DNA of 64,000 bases from Ctenosaura bakeri (taxonomy: Eukaryota; Chordata; Lepidosauria; Squamata; Iguanidae). Position 1 is the first letter of the stretch. Every line of letters begins with the position of its first letter. The stretch is taken from assembly GCA_948474755.1 (NCBI GenBank), contig CAOLHI010002160.1, positions 62,001-126,000 on the forward strand. Reading direction: 5' to 3'. This document shows, in pieces, positions 23,456 to 34,705 of this stretch. A program made the translations under genes and the position numbers. Under the pieces are notes generated by a model. That model ran no database searches and was not told the DNA's origin. It saw only the letters and a program-made list of their open reading frames with translations.

Positions 23456-23555
23456 AGGGAGTCAACATGATATAGTGGCTTGAGTATTGGACTAGGACTT
23501 TGGAAGACCAGAGTTTGAATCCCCACTCAGCCACTGAGGTCCACTGGATGAAAAA
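23456..23555 (+). mobile_element. Sauria-type SINE head (tRNA-related part only)
   Basis: GATATAGTGGCTTGAGTATT, GGACTAGGACTTTGGAAGAC, CAGAGTTTGAATCCCCACTC and CCACTGGATGA match the tRNA-like 5' part (A-box TAGTGGCTTGAG, B-box GAGTTTGAATCCC). The copy stops after the head. Confidence 0.75.
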
Positions 23556-23599
23556 GGGAAATTCCAAGTTGACGATTGTCAAAGCGTGGGGGAGGGGGG

Positions 23600-24105
23600 A
23601 TCAACGTGATCAAGGAACAGCTCCCCTATGAGGAAATATTACTTTTTAGCTTAGATAAAAAATGAAAATGGGTATGATAGAAGTCTACAAAATTACAAAC
23701 AAACTAAACAGAGAAATACTTTTCTCTGTCTCTTGTAATACTACAATCGAAGTCACTCAGTGAAGGTGAATGGTAGAAGATTGAGGACAGACAAAAAGAA
23801 GAATTTCAGACACTCGGCAGTTAAACTAGAGAATTCACTTCCACAGCAGGTAATGATGGCTGTCAACCTTCCTGGAGAGGAGAGAAGACAAATTACTGGA
23901 GGGTAAAGCAGTCAATGACCATGAGCCATAATGGTCACATATTAGTCATCTAAATACCTGTTTTACTGCCTCTGAATACTAGCTACTGGAAAATGTAAAC
24001 AGTGTTCTTGTGCTCCTGTCCTGCTTGTGAGCTGATTGGTCACTGTAGGAACACAAAGCTAGGCTAGATAAACTTTGTGCTCATCCAGTAATGCTCTCCT
24101 AATTC
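23600..24105 (+). mobile_element. CR1-like LINE 3' end
   Basis: AGTCTACAAAATTACAAACA, TGAATGGTAGAAGATTGAGG, ACTAGAGAATTCACTTCCAC, AATGGTCACATATTAGTCAT, CTGCCTCTGAATACTAGCTA, TGATTGGTCACTGTAGGAAC and GCTAGGCTAGATAAACTTTG are in the order of the last coding stretch and 3' UTR of squamate CR1 elements (usual '...ACTAGATGGACCTTTGG...ATCCAGCAGGGC'). No intact frame remains. It lies about 300 bases downstream of the L1 insertion. Confidence 0.75.
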
Positions 24106-24940
24106 AATTAGCAACCCAGTTTGATATTTCTGAACCCAGTTGATAGCATTCCTTTTCTGGACAAATCTCCTATTTGTCCCAAGAAGTTGCTGGTAATATG
24201 TATTCTCATATAGTTTACTGAATGCATTTACTTTACTTAAAGGGGAAAAAAGCAGAGTAAAATCGTTCTCTAAAATGTCTTTGTCACATAATGTCATCAG
24301 ACAAGCCAAACAGAGAAACACATCAACACATCAACATTTGTTCATTGTGAACATGGATTTTATTTCAAATGGCAGGTGTCGTAGCTCAGTCTGGCAACTT
24401 TGTAAACTAGACAAGACTTGACAGTGAATATCATGTCTTTTTACAAATAAACAAGTGACATATGTAAATACTAGTGTCTTTAAGCAAGCCAGATGTTACA
24501 AGTAAGGGCAATGAAAATGAAATGTCATTACTAGCCAAATTAAATGTAAGATTTTTGATGTTGCATTTCAGTTTCTTGATTATTCTTAGGCATCTTAAGT
24601 TTAAAACAAATTGCATTTCAATATTGAAAAGAGTTGATGAACATTTAAAATGAACCTGTTGTAGCTATATAATTTTGAATTAATAGAGTTCTCCATTTTA
24701 AGCACTGAGATTGAATGCATGAGCTAATGCTACAAGTTTTATTGAAGCTTTGATTGAACATTTGATTGAGGCAAACATTCAGCATTTTTCTTGCTTCAAG
24801 GAAAGTTCCATTTAAAAGAAAAAGATCAAATGCTTAACTACAATTATCTTCCATGGATAATGTTTGTAATGTGACACTGTTTTCAAGGTTTCTTACAGAC
24901 ATGATCTGTGAATTTTCTCATTTTCTGTGATGCCATGTCA
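24106..24940. other. Repeat-poor AT-rich DNA
   Basis: No repeat family recognised. The 24620-24870 part has even composition and might be conserved non-coding sequence, but nothing in the sequence proves it. Confidence 0.35.
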
Positions 24941-25162
24941 GGGTCCTTTCACACTACAGAACAATAGTGCTATGATTCCACTTTAACTGCCATGGCTGCA
25001 TCCTATGAAATCACAAAGTTTGTAGTTTGATATGGCACTAGAACTCTCTGTCCAAGTAATCTAAAAGCCCCTCCCAAAGCTGCAAATCCCAGGATTCAAT
25101 GGGATGGAACCATGCCAGTAAAATGGAATCATAATGCTAAAACTGTGTAGTGTGAAAGGGCC
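24941..25162. mobile_element. Palindromic MITE, about 222 bp
   Basis: The left end GGGTCCTTTCACACTACAGA is mirrored by the right end TGTGTAGTGTGAAAGGGCC. Inner arms are CTATGATTCCACTTTAACTG / CCAGTAAAATGGAATCATAA and ATCCTATGAAATCACAAAGT / CCCAGGATTCAATGGGAT. It is related to the 3387 family but has TTTAACTGCCATGGCTGCAT in place of TTTCAACATCC, so it is a different subfamily. Confidence 0.75.
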
Positions 25163-25494
25163 TGAGATATCCATGAGCATTAGTCCAGCACTTGCACAGA
25201 TGAGAGTGGTGGAATTGTATGAGTTCCTGTGTCAATCATGCTATGCTGGTTACAACAGAATGGCCTGATGGTTCAGTAGAAGAGGCAGCTGATAATTGGA
25301 GGAATCCACTGAAAGCTGCAATGATTGTGGCTGAGCTCTTGCCATAATTGAACAATTACTCCTGGTATAAAAGTTGGCCCCACTTCTGCACAGCGAAGCC
25401 TGGCTGCTGGGTGGAGTAATATTTTCTGACCCCAAAGAACTGAAACTAGAGGGTAAAGGGATCAGTTGATCTTGGTGCTATATTTTCATTTGGC

Positions 25495-25598
25495 AGGAAA
25501 GGACAAATAATTTCACATTTGTTCTCCCTTCTGTGAGAAACTCCCTGAAAACTGCACTAGTTTCAAAGACTACTCCCAGTTCAGGACTTATTGTCAAG
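25495..25598 (+). repeat. Dispersed repeat of unknown family, copy 2
   Basis: See the matching copy at 11525-11660. Shared words are GAGAAA(C/T)TCC(C/T)TGAAA and CAA(A/G)(G)ACTA(C/T)T. Directly to its right lies the palindrome at 25600-25665. Confidence 0.4.
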
Positions 25599-25599
25599 T

Positions 25600-25665
25600 T
25601 TTCTGCATAGAAAACAGCATTTTCTGCTCAAAAACACTGTTTTCTATGCAGAAAATGCTGTTGTA
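25600..25665. repeat. Short palindrome of the TTTTCTGCATAGAAAACAG motif
   Basis: TTTTCTGCATAGAAAACAG is followed after about 20 bases by its exact complement CTGTTTTCTATGCAGAAAA. The segment between them (CATTTTCTGCTCAAAAACA) carries further half-units. The same motif appears degraded at 893-1160. Confidence 0.6.
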
Positions 25666-25842
25666 TGTGAAGAAAACATTCTTCAAAACATGTGCATTTT
25701 TTTATTGAGAATAAGTTCTGAACTGCAAAGGATGCTCCTTTCTAATGTTTACTGACACTTGAGGAAATCCCTCTTCCAACTATTTCCAAATATTTTTGAA
25801 CATTCTTTCCATCCCTTCTTTGCACTAGTGTCCTGAGACATG

Positions 25843-26040
25843 AAGAGCCAGCACAGTGTAGTGGTTTGAGCATTGGACTATGACCCTGGAGATCAGGGTG
25901 TGATTCCCTGCTCACTGAAATCCACTGGATGACCTTGGGCATGTCACACACTCTCAGTCCCAGAAAACCCCATGATAGGTTCACTTTAGGGTTGCCCTAA
26001 GTTGGAAATGATTTGAAGGCACACAACAACAACAACAATT
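25843..26040 (+). mobile_element. Sauria-type SINE, nearly full length, plus strand
   Basis: Head: AGCCAGCACAGTGTAGTGGT, TTGAGCATTGGACTATGACC, AGGGTGTGATTCCCTGCTC (A- and B-box region). Middle: CCACTGGATGACCTTGGGCA and CTCTCAGTCCCAGAAAACCC. Tail: GGTTCACTTTAGGGTTGCCC, TAAGTTGGAAATGATTTG, AAGGCACACAACAACAACAA. The (CAA)n end is intact. This is the best-preserved SINE of this family in the window. Confidence 0.9.
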
Positions 26041-26389
26041 GAGGCATAGAGACACATGACACATAGCATGGGGCTTGATAAGCCAGCTCTGCTTCTGTCT
26101 CTGCCTCTTCTGGTTTTGCTCAGCTCATTTGGCTGTTCTTCAGGCCAAGTCTTATGTTGAGTGTTGTTTGGGGCCAGATAGGGATTTTCTTTCTCTTTCT
26201 CTTCCAGGAGGTTTTACCTAATCTGCACTGATTCTGAGAGGGCATAAGGGAAACTGCCATCAAGTGTATGTTACCTTGTTTTGAGGGACACCTAAATGCG
26301 CTCTCAATTATATAAGTTGGGGAAATTAGCACAGAGCACAAGCTAGCAATACGAGAGGCAGGGCAACGGAGTAGAATCTTTTACCCAAT
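26041..26389. other. Non-coding DNA without recognised feature
   Basis: Nothing recognised. Confidence 0.4.
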
Positions 26390-27155
26390 GTCTATGGGGT
26401 CAGGCCGAGTCAAGGAGCAAACAGATTTGAAATAATAATAATTGGTTTTATTAAAATACAGTCAAACAGTGTATGCAGCACACTCACACAGATAACTATA
26501 GAAATAAAGGTTGGAGTGGGATAGAGGGATTTTTAAGAGGAGCCGTTGGTTTGGGTAATACTATACCTGTCCTGAAGTCCAGGTAGTCTGCAGCAGAACT
26601 TCTGAGGTATGGAGTCTCAGTACGTGGGACTGAGGGGAAGGCTCGCCAAGCAAAGCAGCAGCAAGGCTGGCTGGAAGGAATGATCCGAAGAAACTCTCAA
26701 AGTCAGGGGTTTTTATAGGGGAAAATGTGGTCGTAGGCTAGTCCGTACTTGAGGAAAACAATGAGTTTCGGGCTGGAGACAAAGCCTCCAAAAGGTGAGA
26801 ATTTAGCATGATTGAGTTAAGTTCGAATTGACAATAGAGTAGACAGTATGCAAACACAGAATGCTTGACAGATGAGGATTCGTCTAATCAAGTTGCCTGC
26901 TCGGGGCAGGGAGTTCTTTGTAAGTAGCGTGCATACATCATAGAGTACTTGCCTTTGAGGTCTCCTGAAGCGGCGGGACAGCTATTTCTGGCCTGCCTGT
27001 ACTGTTTGGAATATTACAGCGATTAGTGGCCGTGCCTGTCTGCGAGCTTGTCCGGGGGACCTCACAGCACGTGGAGAGGAAAGAGTAAATAAGGCCAAAT
27101 TATTGATATCAAAATGATATCTAATATCCCCCAAGTGATATCTAATATCCCCCCA
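26390..27155 (-). mobile_element. LTR-like block, minus strand (candidate)
   Basis: On the minus strand there is a TATA-like CCCTATAAAA (26711-26720). An AATAAA (26447-26452) follows 264 bases downstream, a suitable U3-R spacing. The region is less AT-rich than its surroundings and ends (minus-strand 5' side) with TGGGGGGATATTAG. An 18-bp direct repeat TGATATCTAATATCCCCC occurs at 27115-27132 and 27136-27153. No coding part, target duplication or primer-binding site is convincing, so this could be a solo LTR, or another promoter-bearing repeat. Confidence 0.35.
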
Positions 27156-27159
27156 GTAG

Positions 27160-28700
27160 CATTTAGTTAATTAATTACTTGGTTGATAAGAAATATGGAG
27201 AGAATGGAACGGTGCTGATGGCAAACACCTCTAGGTATCTGAGATGGATCCTTGCTTCTGTCATTCATCTTGTCCCCTTTCCCCTCCACATCCTGCCCTG
27301 GATCTGGTATTTAGACCTCAAGGTGTTCCCTAAATGGACCAGTGAATGTGTTGTTCTGTAGGTTCACTGCAGTAAGTGTGACCAAACACTCTATCAACAC
27401 TTAACAGGAACAACCAAACACAGTTGTAAAAAGGAATAAACATGCAGAAGTGTATTAAAACACAGATCACACATTAACCCCTGAACTTTTTCATCATTCA
27501 CAGCTCCCCAAAACCCAAATGTGGATCCTCCCTGGATGATCGTCCTGTGTCTATTACTTTTTTCCCCTATCAGTATGCCATCTTCCCTCATGTGCCTTCT
27601 GTAGAGACAAGTCTCAGTTTTGTATCCTTTCTCCCCCATAGGCTCCTCTTCACACCATTCCTTGAACTGTGATTTGCTGCCACCAACCAGGCTTGTCCTG
27701 CTATTCCCTTCACAGTGCCTATTTGGCAGAGGAGATACCTCCAGCCTCCCTCCTGTTATTTATAGGCTCTGTGGGCTAGGAAAGGAGATAGCCTGAAGCA
27801 GTTCTCTCTTTTAAGTTGTGGGACCTGAAGGGAAGGCCTCTTGGGAAGGTGGCTCAGTGACAAGCTCTGATGGTAGCAGGTACTCAGCACGTGGGGACTC
27901 CCAAGGGGTCTGAGGAGAAAGTCAGAATGAGACTCCCTCTCTCCTCAGCATCCCACTTTAGACATTCACACACAATTCTTAAATTTATCATCTTTTTAAC
28001 CAGCATTTTTCCATTTGTGTACACATTCCCAAAGTCTGCAATGTGGAGTTCTGCTAACAACAACTGGTTTAGGCAGAGACCCAGCCTCATTGCAGGCTGA
28101 ACCCAACTATCTACTCTGCCTCTCAGTGCCCAGAAGATTTCACGAAGCAACTCTGAAGGTGACACCTGTTTTTATCAAAACATTTAGGCTACCATCAAGG
28201 ACTGAACCTTTTTGCCCGTTCTGTTTTCATTCCTGCCTAAAATTCCTATTATCAGGAGTTGCTTCAGGAAAAATCAATTGGCAATATTTCAATCACTGCA
28301 GCACCATATGTATAAACCTTTGGAATAATCTGATCTTAGCCTGAGGCCATAACAGGGACCTGTTGTTGAACCACAACTGCAAACAACAGTACAAAAAAGA
28401 AAGGCCATTTGCCATTGTGGAGCTCTTGAAGCCAGCTGCAGATGTTGGAGAAGGCAAATATAGTAGGATGTGAGGATTTCAAGATGATTTGCATAAACTG
28501 CTATCTGAAGTCTCAGAAATGAGACAGCAGCAAACATCGACATCAAACTGTTGAGTTTGAAAAGGTCCCATACTTCTCCTGAGTGACTGTAACACTTTGT
28601 AGTAAGAGACCAACTACTTTCTATAAGTGTTTCACAGCCTCCCTCACTGAGTACATTAAAGCAAGTTCCTGCTCTCTTCAAATCCCCAGTCCCTTGCGTG
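27160..28700. other. Non-coding DNA without recognised gene
   Basis: Several frames of 60-130 codons on both strands (27394-28681) lie opposite each other and show no conserved domain or splice-flanked exon pattern that I trust. Confidence 0.4.
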
Positions 28701-28702
28701 TT

Positions 28703-28765
28703 TTACCTCAAATTTAGATTGTAAGCCTGGAGGCAGAGACTGTTACTACATATCTTGTCAACTGC
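28703..28765 (+). repeat. Fragment of dispersed repeat (TTAGATTGTAAGCCTG type)
   Basis: TTTAGATTGTAAGCCTGGAG and GCAGAGACTGTTAC match the start of the repeat at 34240-34385 (TTTAGATTGCAAGCCTGAGG, GCAGGGAATTGTGAC). Confidence 0.5.
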
Positions 28766-29755
28766 CCCAGGATACTTTCCAGTTGAATGGTGTTATCTAA
28801 ATAAGAAAACAGTAAATAAAGCATGGATTTTTGTCAGTAACATGTGTTCTGTTTCTTTGCTTGTCTTGGAAAGTTTGAATTGGTTATTTCTGCAATACTA
28901 TGTGAATCCCACTTATCCCCTCCCCTCCATTCCCTAATGGGGAACTGCATGCAGCATTTGAAGGCCTAGGTCTCCAACAAGACAGAAATAGCAAAAGAGA
29001 CAGAAATAGAATAAGGCATTACAAAGAGAGTAGAGATGGCCTAAGACATTGCTTAAAAGCCAGGTATAATTGCAGTATAATAATACTGAAGTTATTTGTA
29101 TTTCAGTACTTTGAGGCAATTTGTATGCGTTGATTGCACACGTTATTTAAGCTTGCTATCTTCTGGCATCACTAGACTATTTAGATGAGCATGTAGAAAG
29201 AAAGCATAAAAAATAGTTTGCTATTTTTGCATACAGCTTTGATTAAAACTGTGTAAAAAGAGCAACTAGCAGAGGGACAACTCCCTACACAAGAACAACA
29301 ATTTCACACTAATTTTGATGATTTCAGACAGTGCGACATTTAGCATTTAAAGAAAGAACCACAGAATGGTCTCCTGTTTCAATCCTTGTACCCTTGCTCT
29401 CATTAATGACTCACTTCCAACAAAGGATCAGAGGATTAAGCCATCCTTGTTTATCAAAGTATCCTTAGGTTATAATAAGGCACCATTGTTTTGTAATTAT
29501 CCTCTTCAATTATCCACAAGGCTGAAGCCTTGTGTGCTGCCATAGGTAGTCTGGAGCCATGTACATTGTAGAGTAGCCTAGCAGAACATTGAATTCCACT
29601 TGTGATCAATAAAATTTGAGTTTTACTGATTCTCTGTGTGGTTTGTATTTCTGTTCCTGATTTCTGTCTTCATAACCTTGGTAAATATTTATATATATTC
29701 ATGTTTGGTAGTTAGTAGTTATACTGCATGCATATTCATTATGTAGATGTGTTTC
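28766..29755. other. Non-coding DNA without recognised feature
   Basis: AT-rich, no recognised repeat. Confidence 0.45.
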
Positions 29756-29758
29756 TTA

Positions 29759-30161
29759 GGCTCTTGCTGCATGGACATGGCATTCCGGCTTTGGGACGGG
29801 AGAGGAGCAGGACCATGATGGCGCTTCGGCATAACATCTTTGCAGTCCTACCTTCTCCCATTGCCAGCTGGCATAATAGCAGGGTAAATCATTAGTGGAG
29901 TTTCTCCATCCCCGATCATGCAACACTCCCTCACTTACCTACCATGTGAAAGGGCCAGAAATGCAATGGTGGCACTTCCTGCCCCAACACAGCATGAGAA
30001 AGAACCTGGCTGTGCTGGGGAAGAGGCGTGTCCCTCAGGCTCCCTTCTGCAGGCAGCCGGTCTGGTGTTGGGGGAGTGTTCCTGTCACGCTCCCTTCCCA
30101 GCAAAGGTGCCGCCAGGATTGCAACTGCAGGATAGCAATAAGATATGGTGCAGTAAAGGCC
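29759..30161. mobile_element. GC-rich Harbinger-like MITE, subfamily B, 403 bp, TTA flanks
   Basis: The left end GGCTCTTGCTGCATGG and the complement of the right end (GGCCTTTACTGCACC) form an imperfect terminal inverted repeat. TTA flanks both sides (29756-29758 and 30162-30164), the usual 3-bp TWA duplication of PIF/Harbinger transposons. The body is GC-rich against AT-rich flanks, and shares the CTTCCTGCCCCA word with the 402-bp element at 57145-57546. It has no transposase. The 129- and 83-codon frames within it are by-products of the GC content. Confidence 0.65.
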
Positions 30162-30164
30162 TTA

Positions 30165-31299
30165 TATAAGGGCATTCCAATATCTCAGTTAGTCATTAGA
30201 CTTCCATTATATGCTTTTATCTCACTTCTTGGATCAGAGCAGTTAAATCATATCGGTAACTCTTCTTTGTTTGACATAAAATAACAGCAGTCCTAATTCC
30301 ACAATGTCAAAAATATTTTAAAGGAGGAAAAAATATATTCTTAACTACATTAGGTGAAAAACTAGGCAGGATTTTAACATAATGTACGCGTGATAAGTCA
30401 TGATCTCATGATATAGGGCAGGATACAACCATTTTCATAAATGAATAAATAAGTTTTTGGTTTTAACTAATACAGTAGGATTCCTTCCTTCACATCAAAA
30501 CCATGCATATGTACCTCTATAATATTTTCAGCACAATAAAAAACACTAATCGACAGTCAGTTTAGTTTAGGGTGAGAAGAAAATTAAGAGCAACCTGCCC
30601 TTTAGTTAATTTCTTTAACTGTCAACACAGCAAAACAGGACTTTTGTTCCTCTGGAAGACCTTCATGTAAGTACTAAAATGTTAATTAATAAATCTTAGT
30701 GTCAACTCCCATTGAACTGATCTTAGTACAGTGGAAAATGTACTTTTGGTTTGGTTTGTCTTGTAGGTAGATAATCAATTTCAATAAATAGGTTTTTCTT
30801 AGTGATGTAAATGGGTGTTGTGTATGTGAAAGGTACAGAAGAATGCAATTGTTATATTTCATCATGTGGGACATTATCAGCCTCCCTAATCAATAAATCC
30901 TATTTGGTCTGTTTCAGCTGACTTACCAACTCATGTAGAAAACTTAAACTTAGAAGGATTAGCAGTGTGGACAATGGTGTTTTAAAGTAAATTATCAATA
31001 AACTAATGAGGAAAATATATAAAAATGTTTACAGCAGGAAAAAAAATAATTCCCAGATATACATGTATTTCTACACAGGGGAAAAAAAACAAAACAAAAC
31101 AAAGTCTCACATGCAAATATGGAACTGGGACAGAATTCCAGAAAACAAAATAAAACACGAGTCTCATAGGCTTTCACATTCTTACTATTGTCGCTTTCTT
31201 CTTAGCTTCTAGTTAAATTAAGAGATGTTTCAATTTCTATAACCTGAGGATGTGGACAAGATTCTTGAAGATGTAACTGGCTAATAAGAATGGTTAAAG
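30165..31299. other. Non-coding DNA without recognised feature
   Basis: AT-rich, with short A/C tracts near 31080-31100. No repeat family recognised. Confidence 0.45.
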
Positions 31300-31328
31300 A
31301 TGGGTGGATGGATGGATGGATGGATGGA
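31299..31328 (+). repeat. (GGAT)n microsatellite
   Basis: About six GGAT units with one interruption. Confidence 0.9.
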
Positions 31329-31544
31329 ATGGGTGGTAGAATTTGAAATTTCTTATTATAGGAAGAAGTGTTCCTTAGATACTGAAAAGAAAGGGTGGTA
31401 AAACCATTGCTGGGAGGGAAAACTATCCTTTGCTCCTCTGTATTGGGGAGACTCCGGTGGTTTCTAATGTTTTATTCTTAGTTAAGTATGTGGAAGCTTC
31501 TTATCTCCTGATGAACTAGATCCATTTCTTTCTGGATTCAGGAC

Positions 31545-31896
31545 TAAGACAGCCTTGATGGATTGCAACAGTATGCTTCCCAACTAATTTTGATGCAATC
31601 ATTATGCCCATACCTAGAAAATGCAGATTTGGCAAACACATGCCTCTTAGTTACACCACATTTAGATTATTGCAAGACATTGTATATTGGAGCATATTTA
31701 CACTCCTGTAAAGCTACAATACATAAAGCATCCAACTCCATTGTTGAAAACAAACTGCACTAGCTTCTGATTTGTTTCTGGTTCCCATTCAAAGTGCTAG
31801 TAATGACTGTTAAAACTCTAAATGATATAGGAGCAGGATATTTATAGAACCACTTTCCTACCTGCCCACCAGTGATCATATTAAAAGGCCCTCTTA
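31545..31896 (+). mobile_element. L2-like LINE C-terminal coding part, plus strand (piece 1)
   Basis: The translation runs ...LCPYLENADLANTCLLVT then PHLDYCKTLYIGAYL, close to the L2 block 'THALVTSRLDYCNALYxGLPL'. After a stop it continues LLICFWFPFKVLVMTVKTLN, matching the 'LPIRFRVxFKVLLLVYKAL' block, and DIGAGYL (usual GLAPGYL). The copy is old, with stops. The L1 at 31897-33508 splits it. Confidence 0.8.
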
Positions 31897-33508
31897 TATT
31901 TTTTTAAAATATATATATGAGTTTATTAATGTAGAATATCTTACAAAACAAAAAGTTATACATACCACATCATAATAATATACCCAACATTTAACAATCT
32001 ACTCATAAACATACAGTATTTCCTTCTTTTTTGTCCCCTCCCCCTCCTACCCCCCCCCAGGGAACGGTGTAGCTTATTAGTTGCCTTTTTTTCTCATGTG
32101 GAAAATCATTTTAACTGTTTCTTTTACTTTCTCATATTTCTCCCTTTCCTGAACAAACTCAATCATTAATCTCCAATTACTAAACCAGACCTCCTCTTTC
32201 CTTTGACCAAAATATACCCTTCTTTTTTCCATTATATAATCAAATATTACATATTCCGATATGTACTACACCCATCCATTCCGACTCCATCTTTCTTTTT
32301 CATTCCATCCATATGCAATTACTGCTTCTGCTGCTATAATTAATAGTTTAATTAAATATTTTTGTTCCTTCTTTAATCCTATATTCCCAGCATTACAAGT
32401 TATACATATTTCTTTATTTAATTTAATTTCTCCCCCAGTTATTTTATGTATTTCTTGTTCTGTTTCCTTCCAAAAACTTTGTACCTTGGCACACTCCCAC
32501 CACATATGAAGATATGTTCCTTTACTCCCACACTCATGCCAACAGGCAGGTCATACATTTTTAATAATATATGATAACTGTTGCAGTGTTCTATACTATC
32601 TTGCTATGACTTTCATTTGTTGTTGTCTAACCTTCTTATTTTTTACCATTTTGATTTCCTGTAACCATTGTTCCATTTCTTTCTTATTGAGCAGGATGTC
32701 CTTACCCCAAACTCCTAACAAACCTTCTATAAATTTATATTGATTATTCAATAACATCCTATATATCCTGCCACCCAATCCTTTTCTGCCTTTCTGTCTT
32801 TTCTTCAAAATTTCTTCTAATGGATTTTGGCTATTTTTTATAGATATTATTTCCTGTAAACTGTTATATATACCATTTAGTTGAAGCCAATATTGATTAC
32901 CTATTAAATCTAGTATTTCTTTTTTCTAGATTTACCTAGATTATCCTACCCGTTTACCTAGATTATCAGATAGGTCACCTATTATTGTATATCCAATACT
33001 CCTCAGTTTCCTTAATACTACTCCTTTACCAACTTCTCCGTCCTTACTCAAATATTCTAAATGGTGCCAATAATAATTATTAATCTTCATTCCCCCCCCA
33101 TTTTTGCCATATTCGCCACATTGTCCTAAAGGGTCCTTTATTAATTTTATTTTTCTTTCCTTTTCTTATTTCTAACATTGATTTATATTCCATGTCATTT
33201 AACTGCTTCTCTATCCTAACCATCTTTTTTGTATATCATATTCAAAATCTAATATTCTTAATATTTGGAAAGCCTCAAAATATTTTTCCAGACAGGGAAG
33301 TCCCCACCCTCCTTCTTCTTGATGAGTATATAATAGTGTATTAGAAATCTTACTCTTCTTTTTCTTTAATATCCATTCTCTTATTTTCCTATCCCAATTT
33401 CTTCATATCTGTATTGGTACTTCTTCTGGAATTGTTTGAAAAAGAAATAATAATTTAGGGAGAATCATAATTTTAAATGCTCTAATCCGTGTTAGGTTAT
33501 TCCAATAG
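31897..33508 (-). mobile_element. 5'-truncated L1 LINE, minus strand, 13-bp duplication
   Basis: AAAGGCCCTCTTA flanks the insert exactly (31884-31896 and 33509-33521). The poly(A) side is at the left (a TATTTTTTT run on the plus strand), so the element reads on the minus strand. The minus strand gives CWHECGSKGTYLHMWWEC (the Cys/His segment near the ORF2 C-terminus), then WKETEQEIHKITGG and GYGWNEKERWSRNGWV-like sequence. Further upstream are KKRQKGRKGLGGRIYRML and KQMEQW-type L1 linker sequence. The insert is 1612 bp, covers only the post-polymerase part of ORF2 and has several frameshifts, so it is inactive. Confidence 0.95.
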
Positions 33509-33665
33509 AAAGGCCCTCTTACAGCTTTTTTTTTTAGCTTCTTGATTTTTTTAAAGGTTTGTATCTAGTTTTGTTGCTGTTTTGTTAATTCCATTTATAA
33601 GGTAAAAAGCTCCCTCTCTTTTGCAGACCCTAGCTGCCCAGAGCTTTCTTCTCCATGTGTGTGCC
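33509..33665 (+). mobile_element. L2-like LINE (piece 2, right of the L1)
   Basis: Resumes after the second copy of the duplication. GCTCCCTCTCTTTTGCAGAC and CTAGCTGCCCAGAGCTTTC are weakly like the tail coding region. The right boundary is unclear. Confidence 0.4.
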
Positions 33666-34235
33666 TCTTTCATTTGCTCATTCTCCTACCTTTATCTGAA
33701 ATGGACAGAGCAGTAAAACGCCTTGCAGTCTTGAACAACTGTGGGCTCCCCTTCCACATTCCTCCCAAGCCAGCAGGAACACCCTTTGTCTCCTGGGTTT
33801 ACCTGAAAGCAGGCACTTCAACAAGTAATTTTTAAAGGTTGGCTGCAGTGTAGTGCATGGTGCTTGAAGAATGCTAAAGGAAGAGCCCCCCCTCACACTC
33901 TGATGAATGACAAACTTGAACAAATTTGGGGGAAAAGTCTGTTGTAGTGAACCTCCAAGTGTTGTTGACTCTAAAACTAGCCATGTCTACTCAGAAAACT
34001 GGATTGTTTTGCTTTGTCAGCAAAGTGTAGCTGCAATGAGTCAACCTAAAGATGAAACAACAAATAATGAGAAGAATGCATTATTTCCTTTAAGCTTGCA
34101 AACTATCCTGTAAATTGCATAAGCATACGAAAGCCACACACATACCCCACTCCATCCCAGCTGCAACTGCATTGGTCTCAGAGGGAGAGAAGCAGCAGCC
34201 AGAACCTTCTGGACTTAATCCCAACCCTCCCTTTC
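33666..34235. other. Non-coding DNA without recognised feature
   Basis: Nothing recognised. The 81-codon minus-strand frame (33678-33923) has no domain. Confidence 0.4.
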
Positions 34236-34239
34236 ATTC

Positions 34240-34385
34240 CCCTTTCCTCATGTGTCTATCATGTCTTATTTAGATTGCAAGCCTGAGGGCAGGGAATTGT
34301 GACATTTACAATTTGTAAGCTGCTCTGGGAGTCCTTTTGGCTGAAATGTGGGGTGTAAATACTCTAAATACAAATAGACAGATAT
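34240..34385 (+). repeat. Dispersed retroposon tail (TTAGATTGCAAGCCTG type)
   Basis: TTTAGATTGCAAGCCTGAGG, GCAGGGAATTGTGAC, AATTTGTAAGCTGCTCTGGG, AGTCCTTTTGGCTGAAATG and GGGGTGTAAATA form a LINE/SINE-like 3' end, ending in an AAATA-rich tail. A shorter relative is at 28703. Confidence 0.55.
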
Positions 34386-34439
34386 CTCAGCAACTGTGCA
34401 GGTGTGTGTGGTTGGGACTAGAACAATATTAAGATTGAT

Positions 34440-34705
34440 ACCTTAAAGCTCTGGAACTCCCTTCCAAGGGAAAATCATTATGTCATCATTATGTCCCTCC
34501 CATTTTAAAACAAGGTCTTCAGTGAGTTTATAAATTGCTGCTTTAATCAGCATCTGTTTTAAAGATGCATCACAGAGTTTTGTTTTTATTCTGCTGTTGC
34601 TTTGTGTTTTACGGTATAGAGAAATGTTTTAATTGTTATGTATTTTTAACATGAGCTGCCTAGAACTCATTACAGAATAGGAGGGATACAAATATCTTGC
34701 AATAA
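34440..34705 (+). mobile_element. L2-like LINE 3' end
   Basis: AAGCTCTGGAACTCCCTTCC encodes the KLWNSLP block near the end of L2 pol. It is followed by the 3' UTR (TTTTAATTGTTATGTATTTT, GAGCTGCCTAGAACTCATTA, CAGAATAGGAGGGATACAAA) and an AATAAATG tail. Confidence 0.7.

Noticed and set aside
23456..23555. A functional tRNA gene
   Set aside because: A- and B-box words are present but the fold is not that of a tRNA; the sequence continues as the Sauria SINE body.
28289..28681. 130-codon minus-strand frame
   Set aside because: Cys-rich but no spacing pattern of a known family, and no supporting splice or promoter signals.
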